Positions 38,885 through 46,737 of a stretch of 64,000 nucleotides of DNA are shown in pieces. Within the stretch, counting starts at the first letter, position 1. Each line of letters opens with the position of its first letter. The DNA is from Qipengyuania algicida (GTDB lineage: Bacteria > Pseudomonadota > Alphaproteobacteria > Sphingomonadales > Sphingomonadaceae): contig NZ_WTYA01000007.1 of the NCBI RefSeq assembly GCF_009828025.1, forward strand, positions 124,001 to 188,000, given 5' to 3'. Both the position numbers and the translations under genes were made by a program. The notes beneath the pieces are model-generated. The model was not told the DNA's origin. It made no database searches and saw nothing but the letters and a program-made list of their open reading frames with translations.

Positions 38885-40998
38885 CTAGCAGCCGCTCCGC
38901 GAGCATCAGGACTTCCAGCTTGGCCCGGACGAAGGGCTTGACCTCACTCCTCGGTGCCGTCTGTATCGGACTTGCTGGCGTATCGCTTGCCGGCACTGTC
39001 CCGTTTGCTGTGGCTCACGCCCAACCGGCAGACGCGACCGACAGTTTCGCGCAGAAGCTGGCGGTCCCGTTTCAGGGCGGGCTGGTCGGCGCTGCCGATG
39101 CGCCGGTTTTCGCCTGGCAAATGAACCAAGCGGGTGTGCGCAATATCTGGGTGGCTGGGCCTGATGGCAAGGGGCGTCAGAGGACTGACTATACACTCGA
39201 CGACGGGATCGAGCTGTCTGGACTGACGCTCAATGCCGATGGCACGCGGCTGGCGTTCGTGCGCGGAGGCGACGCCGAATTTCCCGATGGCGATCTTCCC
39301 AATACCGGGCCAGCGCTCGTCGCGCCGCGCCAGACGCTCTACGTGCTCGACACGGCGGGCAATGCCGCGCCTGAAAGCATCGGGCAGGGGCATGGCGCGG
39401 CCTTCGCGCCCGATGGTCAACGGATCGCTTTCACGCGCGAGGGCATGATCATGCTGTGGTCGCCCAGTGGGCAGGCCTATCGCATTGCCAAGGTCACCGG
39501 CGAGGTTGAGGAGCTGATCTGGTCGCCCGATGGCAAGCAGATATTGTTCCAGGAAGCGCGCTCGGGCCACAGCCTGATCGGGCTGATCGACCTGGATAGC
39601 CAGACACTCAGATATCTCGGTTCGACATTGGGCTATGCGAGCGATCCGGCGTTCTCGCCCGATGGCAGCAAGATTGCCTTCATCCAGTACCTTGAGCCTC
39701 CTGCCGAGCTGGAGAACAGCACCGCCTCGTTCTGGTCGCTGCGCGTGGTCGATGTTGCGAGCGGGGCGGTGAAGACGGTCTGGTCTGCCCCGCAGGGCGA
39801 GGGCAGCCAATATTACGGCACGCGCGGGCGCAATCTGTTCTGGCTCAAGAGCGGGCAATTGATCTTCCCGTGGGAGCGGACCGGCTGGCTGCATATCTAT
39901 GCCGTTCCTGCAACTGGTGCAGGAGATGCACGTGACCTGACCCCCGACGCCAATGAGGTGGAGAATTTCCGGCCCACACCCGATGGCAAAGCGATGGTTT
40001 ACAGCGCCAATCCCGGCAATCTCGATAGCCGGAGGCTGTTCCGGGTCGATCTCGATGGCAAGCGCACAAAGGCGCTGACGCCCGAAAACCAGTTTGCGTT
40101 CTATCCGGTGTTCGGCGGCGACAGGCTCGCTGCGACCGTCACCGATGCCACCCATCCCGCGCATATGATGCTGGTGGACTCGATGACCGCGCTCGGCCTG
40201 GTGCCGCAAGTGCCATCCTATCGCCAGCCGGAGGTGGTGACGTTCAAGTCGGATGACGGCGTGACTGTCCACGGGCAGTTGTTCCATGGTGTCGGTAAGG
40301 GCAAGCGCCCGGCGCTGATCTTCGTGCATGGCGGGCCGCGGCGGCAGATGGTGCCCGCTTTCAGCGCGATGTACTACTACAGCAATTCCTATATCATGAA
40401 TCAGGAACTCGCCGCGCGCGGCTATACGGTCCTGTCGGTTAATTATCGCAGCGGGACCAATTATGGCCGCGCGTTCCGAGAAGCGCAGGGCAAGGCGCGG
40501 GCCGGGGCATCGGAATATCGCGACGTGCTGGCTGGCGGGAAATGGCTCGCCGCGCGTAGCGATGTCGATGCGAAGCGCGTCGGCATCTGGGGCGGAAGCT
40601 GGGGGGGGTATCTCACCGCGCTGGCGCTTGCCCGCAATAGCGACATTTTTGCAGCCGGGGTGGACTTCCATGGCGTGCACCAGATGGTTCGGCCTGTGGC
40701 AGAAAGCTTCTCTCCCGAGGAGCGTTTGCGCCAGTACCAGTTGCAATGGGATTCCTCGCCGATGGGCTCGATCGCGAAATGGCGCTCGCCCGTGCTCATC
40801 ATCCACGGTGACGATGATCGCAGCGTCCCGTTCAGCCAGTCACTGCTGCTCGCGCGCGAGCTGACCGCGCGCGGCGTGCCGTTCGAGGAACTGGCTTTCC
40901 CCAACGAGCGCCACGACTTCTATCGCTTCCACGATTGGCTGGTGAGCTATCGCGCGTCGCTGGCCTTCATTGACCGCGAGCTTGGCGGCAAGAAGTGA
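38881..40998 (+). CDS. S9 family peptidase (prolyl oligopeptidase / acylaminoacyl peptidase type), secreted
   Basis: A 705-residue serine peptidase with an N-terminal hydrophobic signal (LTSLLGAVCIGLAGVSLAGTVPFAVAHA region, about residues 20-45). A beta-propeller made of WD40-like repeats follows to about residue 440, then the alpha/beta-hydrolase domain. The catalytic triad can be placed at S573 (GGSWGG), D646 (HGDDDRSVP) and H678 (NERHDFY). Such enzymes clip short peptides, often dipeptides or N-blocked residues. The ATG at 38881 overlaps the upstream stop; a GTG at 38854 is less likely. It ends the five-gene coupled operon. A role in trimming stem peptides is inferred from context only. 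Confidence 0.92.
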   Translation: MTSSRSASIRTSSLARTKGLTSLLGAVCIGLAGVSLAGTVPFAVAHAQPADATDSFAQKLAVPFQGGLVGAADAPVFAWQMNQAGVRNIWVAGPDGKGRQRTDYTLDDGIELSGLTLNADGTRLAFVRGGDAEFPDGDLPNTGPALVAPRQTLYVLDTAGNAAPESIGQGHGAAFAPDGQRIAFTREGMIMLWSPSGQAYRIAKVTGEVEELIWSPDGKQILFQEARSGHSLIGLIDLDSQTLRYLGSTLGYASDPAFSPDGSKIAFIQYLEPPAELENSTASFWSLRVVDVASGAVKTVWSAPQGEGSQYYGTRGRNLFWLKSGQLIFPWERTGWLHIYAVPATGAGDARDLTPDANEVENFRPTPDGKAMVYSANPGNLDSRRLFRVDLDGKRTKALTPENQFAFYPVFGGDRLAATVTDATHPAHMMLVDSMTALGLVPQVPSYRQPEVVTFKSDDGVTVHGQLFHGVGKGKRPALIFVHGGPRRQMVPAFSAMYYYSNSYIMNQELAARGYTVLSVNYRSGTNYGRAFREAQGKARAGASEYRDVLAGGKWLAARSDVDAKRVGIWGGSWGGYLTALALARNSDIFAAGVDFHGVHQMVRPVAESFSPEERLRQYQLQWDSSPMGSIAKWRSPVLIIHGDDDRSVPFSQSLLLARELTARGVPFEELAFPNERHDFYRFHDWLVSYRASLAFIDRELGGKK

Positions 40999-41039
40999 TC
41001 GTTGGGGTTGGACAATTGGCGGTTATGATGCCGGATCGT

Positions 41040-41927
41040 TCAACGCGTGCGAAGTTGCTCGACCAGAGCGGCGAATTCGCGTGGGGTTTCTGCCATCCGT
41101 TGCCGCGCGTCCGCCAGATCCAGCCCCAGCGCAACGAGCACGGCGGTGCGGATGTCGCGGCCCGCATCCTCAAGTGCAATGCCTGCAACCGCATCGTCGA
41201 CCCCGGCAATCTCGCTCACCATCGCGATCCCGCGCTTGAGCAGCTTGGCGTTGGAAATGCGCATGTTGACCATCAGCCCGCGATAGACGAGCCCCTGGCG
41301 CAGCATGATCGCTGTCGAAAGCAGATTGAGCGCGGCCTTTTGCGCGGTGCCGGCCTTCATGCGCGTCGATCCGGCAACCGCCTCGCTGCCGGTGTCGAGC
41401 AGGATCGGATGCTCGGCGGCCTCGAGCAGCGGGGTATCGGGATTGCAGCTGAAGGAAATGGTCAGGCTACCGCGGGACCGCGCTTCTTCCAGCGCGCCGA
41501 TAGTGTAGGGCGTGCGTCCGCTGGCGGCCACGCCGATCAGGACATCGCATTGCCCGAAAGCGGCGTCGCGCACGGCGGCGCGTCCTGCCTCGGCATCGTC
41601 TTCGGCGCCTTCGACCGCGCGCATCATCGCCGTCTCGCCGCCAGCGAGGAAAAACGCCAACCGCTCCTCCGGCCAGCCGAAGGTCGGTGTCAGTTCGACC
41701 CCGTCCTGCACGCCGACGCGCCCGGAAGTGCCTGCGCCCGCATAGGCCAGCCGCCCCGCATCCCCGAGTCGCTCGGCCGCCGCTTCGGCAGCCCGCGCAA
41801 TCGCTTCGGTTTGCGAGCCAATCGAGGCCACCGCTTCCCGCTGCCCCTCGAACATCGCCATCACGGCGCGTTCGGTCGGCCAGCGATCGATTTCGGCAAG
41901 GTTCGGGTCGGCGGTTTCCGTGCTCAT
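41040..41927 (-). CDS. murQ: N-acetylmuramic acid 6-phosphate etherase MurQ
   Basis: Cleaves the lactyl ether of MurNAc-6-phosphate to give GlcNAc-6-phosphate and D-lactate. 295 residues. The SIS-type segment is YAGAGTSGRVGVQD followed by VELTPTFGW, with E78 at the place of the catalytic Glu, then AGGETAMMRAVEGAEDD, GVAASGRTPYTIGAL and GSEAVAGSTRMKAGTAQK, all MurQ-typical. The ATG at 41927 gives the normal length; the frame is open to 41960. It converges with the S9 gene and is divergent (73 bases) from the SIS-nagA pair, so a shared regulatory region is likely. Confidence 0.95.
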   Translation of the reverse strand: MSTETADPNLAEIDRWPTERAVMAMFEGQREAVASIGSQTEAIARAAEAAAERLGDAGRLAYAGAGTSGRVGVQDGVELTPTFGWPEERLAFFLAGGETAMMRAVEGAEDDAEAGRAAVRDAAFGQCDVLIGVAASGRTPYTIGALEEARSRGSLTISFSCNPDTPLLEAAEHPILLDTGSEAVAGSTRMKAGTAQKAALNLLSTAIMLRQGLVYRGLMVNMRISNAKLLKRGIAMVSEIAGVDDAVAGIALEDAGRDIRTAVLVALGLDLADARQRMAETPREFAALVEQLRTR

Positions 41928-42000
41928 GGGGTAAAGCCTATCGCGCAGCGCGCTGCGCAAGCCAATCCATCATTGCCGCAAACAAGTATAGGTCGCCTTT

Positions 42001-43044
42001 ATGCCTGATACTCCCAGCCTGATGTTCTCGGAGGCGAAAAGCGCTGCCGATATCGTTGCAGCGCAGATCGCGGCGAACACGTCAGCCATGGCGGATGTCG
42101 GCGCACGCCTGCGCAAGCTCGACCCGCCCTTTGCGCTGACCATCGCGCGCGGATCATCCGATCACGCGGCCAATTTCGCCAAGATACTGTTCGAAACCCG
42201 GCTCGGAATTCCCATCGTGAGCCAGTTGCCTTCGCTGGCGACGCTTTATCACAAGACCTCGCCCAAGGTCGCGGGGGCATTGGCGCTGGCAATATCGCAA
42301 TCGGGCAAGAGCCCGGACCTGATCGAAGCCGCCCGTGCCGCGCGTGCGCAAGGGGCACTGCTGATCGCGATGGTCAATGACGAGGCTTCGCCATTGGCCG
42401 CGGAGGCGGATATCGTGTTCCCGCTGCACGCCGGTTCGGAAAAGAGCGTGGCTGCGACGAAAAGTTTTATCGCCTCGCTGACGGCTATCGCGCAGCTGAC
42501 CGCCCATTGGGGAGAGGATGCCCAACTGACGAAAGGGCTTGAAGGTATCGGGCCTACGCTCTCCGAAGCATGGTCGATGGATTGGGAGGAGGCGCTCGAC
42601 CCCATCGCCAGCGTGCGCAAGATATTGGTACTCGGACGTGGCCTCACCTGGCCGATCGCTGCGGAGGCGGCGCTCAAGTTCAAGGAAACCGCGCAGATCC
42701 ACGCAGAAAGCTTTTCCAGTGCAGAGGTCGCTCATGGGCCGATGGCGCTGGTGGGGGAGGGGGACCCGATCCTTGCTTTTGCGCCATCGGACGAAGCGGT
42801 CAGCGGTTTTGCCGAGAGGCTTGCGGCATTTGCCGAGCGCGGCGCAAAAGTGATCGCTGCCGGGACCGGTGATACAGTGGCGCCTGCCACAATCAAGCTG
42901 CCCGTGGCGCAATCCTGCGATCCGGCGGTCACGGCCATCGGCATGATCGCCAGCTATTACCGCTTCGCTGAGGCTCTGGCGCGCAAGCTGGGGCTCAACC
43001 CGGACGAACCTCCGTTCCTCTCCAAGGTCACCCGTACACGATGA
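42001..43044 (+). CDS. SIS-domain protein, NagB-II type glucosamine-6-phosphate deaminase (GlmS-like isomerase domain)
   Basis: A 347-residue protein with two SIS domains and no glutaminase domain. It has TIARGSSDHAANFAK, ISQSGKSPDLIEA, GSEKSVAATKSFIASL and the second-domain segment FKETAQIHAESFSSAEVAHGPMALV, which is the GlmS-like sugar-phosphate site. Proteins of this length in amino-sugar operons act as GlcN-6-phosphate deaminases (NagB-II), giving fructose-6-phosphate and ammonia. It is coupled to nagA (ATGA, 43041-43044), which supplies GlcN-6-phosphate. A fructosamine deglycase is an alternative for this family. Confidence 0.9.
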   Translation: MPDTPSLMFSEAKSAADIVAAQIAANTSAMADVGARLRKLDPPFALTIARGSSDHAANFAKILFETRLGIPIVSQLPSLATLYHKTSPKVAGALALAISQSGKSPDLIEAARAARAQGALLIAMVNDEASPLAAEADIVFPLHAGSEKSVAATKSFIASLTAIAQLTAHWGEDAQLTKGLEGIGPTLSEAWSMDWEEALDPIASVRKILVLGRGLTWPIAAEAALKFKETAQIHAESFSSAEVAHGPMALVGEGDPILAFAPSDEAVSGFAERLAAFAERGAKVIAAGTGDTVAPATIKLPVAQSCDPAVTAIGMIASYYRFAEALARKLGLNPDEPPFLSKVTRTR

Positions 43045-44168
43045 GCAGCTTCACCCTCGAGAACGCGACAGTCGTGACGTCGGATGGCGTTCGCAAGGCA
43101 GTTTCGGTTGCCATCGAAGGCTCTCACATCGCTGACGTGGGTACGAGCTCCGGCAAGAAAATCGATTTGGGCGGCGGGTACTTGCTGCCGGGCTTTATTG
43201 ATACGCAGGTGAACGGCGGCGGTGGGGTGCTGCTGAATGACGAGCCCAGCGTCGATGGCATCGCGGCTATCGCAGTGGCGCACAGGAAATTCGGCACCAC
43301 CGGGATAATGCCGACACTGATAAGCGACGATCTTGTCGCGATCGAACGCGCCATTGTGGCGACCGATGATGCGATTTCACAAGGCGTGCCAGGTGTGCTC
43401 GGCCTGCACATAGAGGGTCCGTTCATCTCCACCGAACGGCGTGGCATTCATGCCGAGCGCTTCATGCGCCCCTTGGATGAAGAAGCCTTCGCCGTCCTCA
43501 CGCGATCTGGAAACGGGGCGCGGTTGATAACGCTAGCGCCCGAGTGTGTTGTCGCCGGTACGGTCAGCCGTCTGCGCGCGGCAGGGTTGATCGTCGCGGC
43601 AGGTCATAGCGCCGCCGATTACACGCAGACGCGGGCCGCGCTGGATGAAGGACTCGACGGTTTCACTCATCTGTTCAACGCGATGACGCAGTTTCAGAGC
43701 CGTGCGCCGGGCATGGTGGGGGCGGCGCTGGAGGACCGCAACAGCCGCTTTGGTCTGATCGTCGATGGCGCGCACGTGCACCCTGCGGCGCTGCGCGTGG
43801 CGCTGGCGGCGCGCGGGCTCGATGGGGCGATGCTGGTGACCGATGCCATGCCGCCGGCGGGAACCGATCTGGAGCAATTCGACCTGCAAGGTCGGACGAT
43901 TACGGTCGCTGAGGGCACACTTCGCGGCGAGGATGGTACGCTCGCCGGATCGGCGCTGACGATGGATCTGGCGCTCCGCAATGCGATGGACATGCTCGGT
44001 CTGACGCTTGCCGAAGCGTCGCAGCTTGCCAGCGCCAATCCCGCGGCATTTCTCCGGATGGATCGGCAACGCGGTGCGATCGTACCTGGTCTCGCGGCCG
44101 ATCTGGTGCACCTCGACGAGGAATTTCGCGTCAGGCAGGTCTGGATCGCCGGAGAGGAACAGCTCTAG
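43041..44168 (+). CDS. nagA: N-acetylglucosamine-6-phosphate deacetylase
   Basis: Deacetylates GlcNAc-6-phosphate to GlcN-6-phosphate, between MurQ and the deaminase. 375 residues of the amidohydrolase fold. Metal and substrate residues are in GLHIEGPFIS, AAGHSAADY, THLFNAMTQFQSR, VDGAHVHP and LVTDAMPPAG (catalytic Asp). It starts inside the stop of the SIS gene. Its stop shares the bases CTAG (44165-44168) with the stop of the convergent kinase gene. Confidence 0.95.
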   Translation: MSSFTLENATVVTSDGVRKAVSVAIEGSHIADVGTSSGKKIDLGGGYLLPGFIDTQVNGGGGVLLNDEPSVDGIAAIAVAHRKFGTTGIMPTLISDDLVAIERAIVATDDAISQGVPGVLGLHIEGPFISTERRGIHAERFMRPLDEEAFAVLTRSGNGARLITLAPECVVAGTVSRLRAAGLIVAAGHSAADYTQTRAALDEGLDGFTHLFNAMTQFQSRAPGMVGAALEDRNSRFGLIVDGAHVHPAALRVALAARGLDGAMLVTDAMPPAGTDLEQFDLQGRTITVAEGTLRGEDGTLAGSALTMDLALRNAMDMLGLTLAEASQLASANPAAFLRMDRQRGAIVPGLAADLVHLDEEFRVRQVWIAGEEQL

Positions 44169-45037
44169 GGCGCGTTGCCGCGATAGCCCGCCAGATAAAG
44201 TGCCCCGTCAAGCGGATCACCTTTGGGCGGCACCAGTCGGGCCACGGTGCGTTCGCGCAGCCATGGCCGCATCCTCTGCGAAAGACCGCCCGCCAGTGAG
44301 CAACGCTGCGCCCCGCGCTGGAAGATCGTCTCGATAAACCGTTCGATATGCAGCACCGCGTCCTCGACGATCGAGCGAGCGATCTCGTCGTCAGCTTCGG
44401 CGAAATCCATTACCAGCGGAGCGAGGGCAGCGTAGTCGGTGGGGGTTGCGTCATCCATCCACGCGATGGCGCGGGTGACTTCATGCCCGAACCGCGCGGT
44501 GACGGCGCTACTGAGTGGGGTCGGCTTGGTCCGCCCGTCGAGCGCGCGTAAGGCGTGCCGCATGGCGCTGAGGCCAAGCGCCGCGCCGCTGCCTTCGTCG
44601 GAGATGGGGAAGCCATACCCGCCGATGGAGAAGCTTTTCCCTTCGTGCAGGACATGGGCGATGCTGCCGGTGCCGATTACCAGTATCGCGCCGTCCGCCC
44701 CGCTGTGCGCGCCAAGATTGGCGATCATCCCGTCGCTGTCGAAGGCGCAGGAGGCATAGGGAAAGGACAGCTCGGCAAACGCTTTGCGCATTCCCGGACG
44801 CGATAGCCCGGCAACCCCTGCACCCATGGCAATTTCGCTCGCAGCACTTTCATCCAGTCCGGCCATGCGTAGCGCCATACCGCCGACTTCCAGCAGACGC
44901 TCATGCACCGCATCGAGGCCGAGCCAGGTGTTGGCCGGGCCGCCTTCGCCATGGCCGATCTGCTGCCCGTCGGAATCGATCAATCGCGCCCGGCATTTGC
45001 TGCCGCCAGCATCGAAACCCAGATAATAGCGCGCCAT
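44165..45037 (-). CDS. BadF/BadG-type ATPase, N-acetylglucosamine (or MurNAc) kinase
   Basis: A 290-residue sugar-kinase/hsp70-fold protein of the BadF/BadG family. The phosphate loops are GFDAGGSKCRARL at the N-terminus and LVIGTGSIAHVL in the middle; the adenosine region has AGGLSQRMRPWL. In amino-sugar clusters these are GlcNAc kinases; some relatives also accept MurNAc (MurK type). In this locus it would produce the 6-phosphates used by MurQ and NagA. The ATG at 45037 precedes MARYYLGFDAGGS; an ATG 30 bases upstream is possible. It is divergent from the PBP4 gene (164 bases). Confidence 0.87.
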   Translation of the reverse strand: MARYYLGFDAGGSKCRARLIDSDGQQIGHGEGGPANTWLGLDAVHERLLEVGGMALRMAGLDESAASEIAMGAGVAGLSRPGMRKAFAELSFPYASCAFDSDGMIANLGAHSGADGAILVIGTGSIAHVLHEGKSFSIGGYGFPISDEGSGAALGLSAMRHALRALDGRTKPTPLSSAVTARFGHEVTRAIAWMDDATPTDYAALAPLVMDFAEADDEIARSIVEDAVLHIERFIETIFQRGAQRCSLAGGLSQRMRPWLRERTVARLVPPKGDPLDGALYLAGYRGNAP

Positions 45038-45201
45038 GGTCTGCCCGTTGCCTGTGTGATGAGCCACTGCGAGTATCCCCAGCGGCGCTTCGACGCAATC
45101 GCCGGTACGATGCCTGCGCGTTGCGCCATGGCTTGCGGTTATGGGGGATACGGCAATATTCCGCTGTCGCCATTAGCGCCTAAGGCGATAGCATAGCGCT
45201 C

Positions 45202-46725
45202 ATGCGCAAACTGTCCCTGTTCGCCGCGACGGCCTTGTTCGCCCTTTCGCCCGTTTTCGCCCAGACATCACCAGTACCTTCGCCCGACGGCCCGAGCGCT
45301 CCCATTGCGCCAGCTTTGCCTGCACAGGCGCAGGACCCGGCGCTGCTGCAAAAAGTGCAGGCGATCCTGGCGGCTGCCCCGGCGGGCACGCGTTTCGGGC
45401 TGCTGGTCGAAACGCTCGATGGGAAACCGGTCATCTCGATCGCACCCGATCAGCGGTTCATGCCCGCGTCGAACACCAAGGTCTTCACCACTGCGGCAAC
45501 CTATGCGCGGCTCCCCGCGCTGCAAGCGAGCGCGCAGGGCACCGGCGTCAGGCTGGAACGGGGAAGCCATGGGTTGAACAACGTCGTGATCGAGGGGCGC
45601 GGTGATCCGGATCTCTCTTCGGCTGCCGATTGCACGCAGGATTGCCTTGCGACGTTGGCCGATGCCATCGCCGCACGCACTCGGCATGTTGGCGATATCA
45701 TTGGCGATGACACCTTCTATCCCGATGACCGCTGGAGTCCGGGGATGAGCTGGAACAATATGCCGTTCACATGGGGCACCGGGATTTCGGCTCTGACGCT
45801 GGACAACAATGAGTTTGCGCTGACGGTGACGCCGGGCGCCGTGGCGAAGCTACCGCGAGTTGCCGGGGATGGCTATTTCACCTTGCAGAACGATGCGCAG
45901 ACGGTCGCTGGCGACAAGTCGGATATCGGCTTGTGGCGAATGCCGGGTAGCCGCGTGTTGCGAATATCAGGAACGGTTGCTGCGGGTGCCAAGCCCGATG
46001 TGGTGCACCTCGGCATCGACGATCCGGCGGAATATGCAGCGTTTCGGTTCAAGCAATTGCTCGAGGCGCGCGGGGTCAAGGTGAGGGGCCGGGTGCTCAC
46101 GCGGCATCGCCCTTTATCGCCACTTGATGATCCGGAAACGCGTGGCGATGCTCCGGTTCCCGCCACACCCCAACTGCCGATGCTGGCACAATTGCCCGCA
46201 CCCTCGCTGGCCGAGGATGTCCACCTGACCAACAAGGTCAGCCAGAACCTCCATGCCGAGCTGATGATGCGGCGGCTGGGCAAGATCGTCGGCAGCGGTT
46301 CGATCGCCGATGGCGAAGTTCAGTTGACGCAGACACTGACGGAAGCGGGCGTGCCGCAGGGCGGTTATTACTTCGCCGATGGCTCGGGCATGTCGTCCTA
46401 TAATCGCGTGACACCCCGGACGACCGTCACCCTGCTGCGGTGGATCGTCAAACAGCCGTGGAGTGCGGCATGGCGCGCGAGCCTGCCGCTCGGGGGTGAG
46501 GACGGAACGCTCGGGCGGAGGTTCAGGGACACGCCGCTCGACGGCAAGATCAGCGCCAAGACCGGGTCGATCAACGCCTCACGTGCACTTTCGGGCTATA
46601 TGCCGGGCGCGAGCGGGCAGACGCTCGTCTTGTCGATCTTCGCCAACGACATCCCGCCCAAAGGCGAGAGGGCTGCCATCGCTGCGATGGACGCATCATT
46701 GCTGGCAATTGCCGCTGCCAATTGA
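45202..46725 (+). CDS. dacB: D-alanyl-D-alanine carboxypeptidase / endopeptidase (PBP4, S13 family)
   Basis: A periplasmic low-mass penicillin-binding protein that trims D-Ala and opens DD-crosslinks. 507 residues, with a signal peptide MRKLSLFAATALFALSPVFA. The active-site motifs can be placed: SxxK S90-x-x-K93 (PASNTK), SxN S399-Y-N401 (MSSYNR) and KTG K453 (SAKTGS). The internal insertion region of PBP4 (VVIEGRGDPDLSS, DDTFYPDDRWSPGMSW) is present. It converges with the penicillin acylase gene, 12 bases apart. It is the enzyme of this locus that acts directly on the wall. Confidence 0.94.
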   Translation: MRKLSLFAATALFALSPVFAQTSPVPSPDGPSAPIAPALPAQAQDPALLQKVQAILAAAPAGTRFGLLVETLDGKPVISIAPDQRFMPASNTKVFTTAATYARLPALQASAQGTGVRLERGSHGLNNVVIEGRGDPDLSSAADCTQDCLATLADAIAARTRHVGDIIGDDTFYPDDRWSPGMSWNNMPFTWGTGISALTLDNNEFALTVTPGAVAKLPRVAGDGYFTLQNDAQTVAGDKSDIGLWRMPGSRVLRISGTVAAGAKPDVVHLGIDDPAEYAAFRFKQLLEARGVKVRGRVLTRHRPLSPLDDPETRGDAPVPATPQLPMLAQLPAPSLAEDVHLTNKVSQNLHAELMMRRLGKIVGSGSIADGEVQLTQTLTEAGVPQGGYYFADGSGMSSYNRVTPRTTVTLLRWIVKQPWSAAWRASLPLGGEDGTLGRRFRDTPLDGKISAKTGSINASRALSGYMPGASGQTLVLSIFANDIPPKGERAAIAAMDASLLAIAAAN

Positions 46726-46737
46726 GGCAGGCAGCAG

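Noticed and set aside
38944..40806. A 620-codon minus-strand frame
   Set aside because: Antisense of the S9 peptidase gene, whose catalytic triad is intact on the plus strand.
40995..42008. A 337-codon plus-strand frame
   Set aside because: Antisense of murQ, which has clear family motifs on the minus strand.
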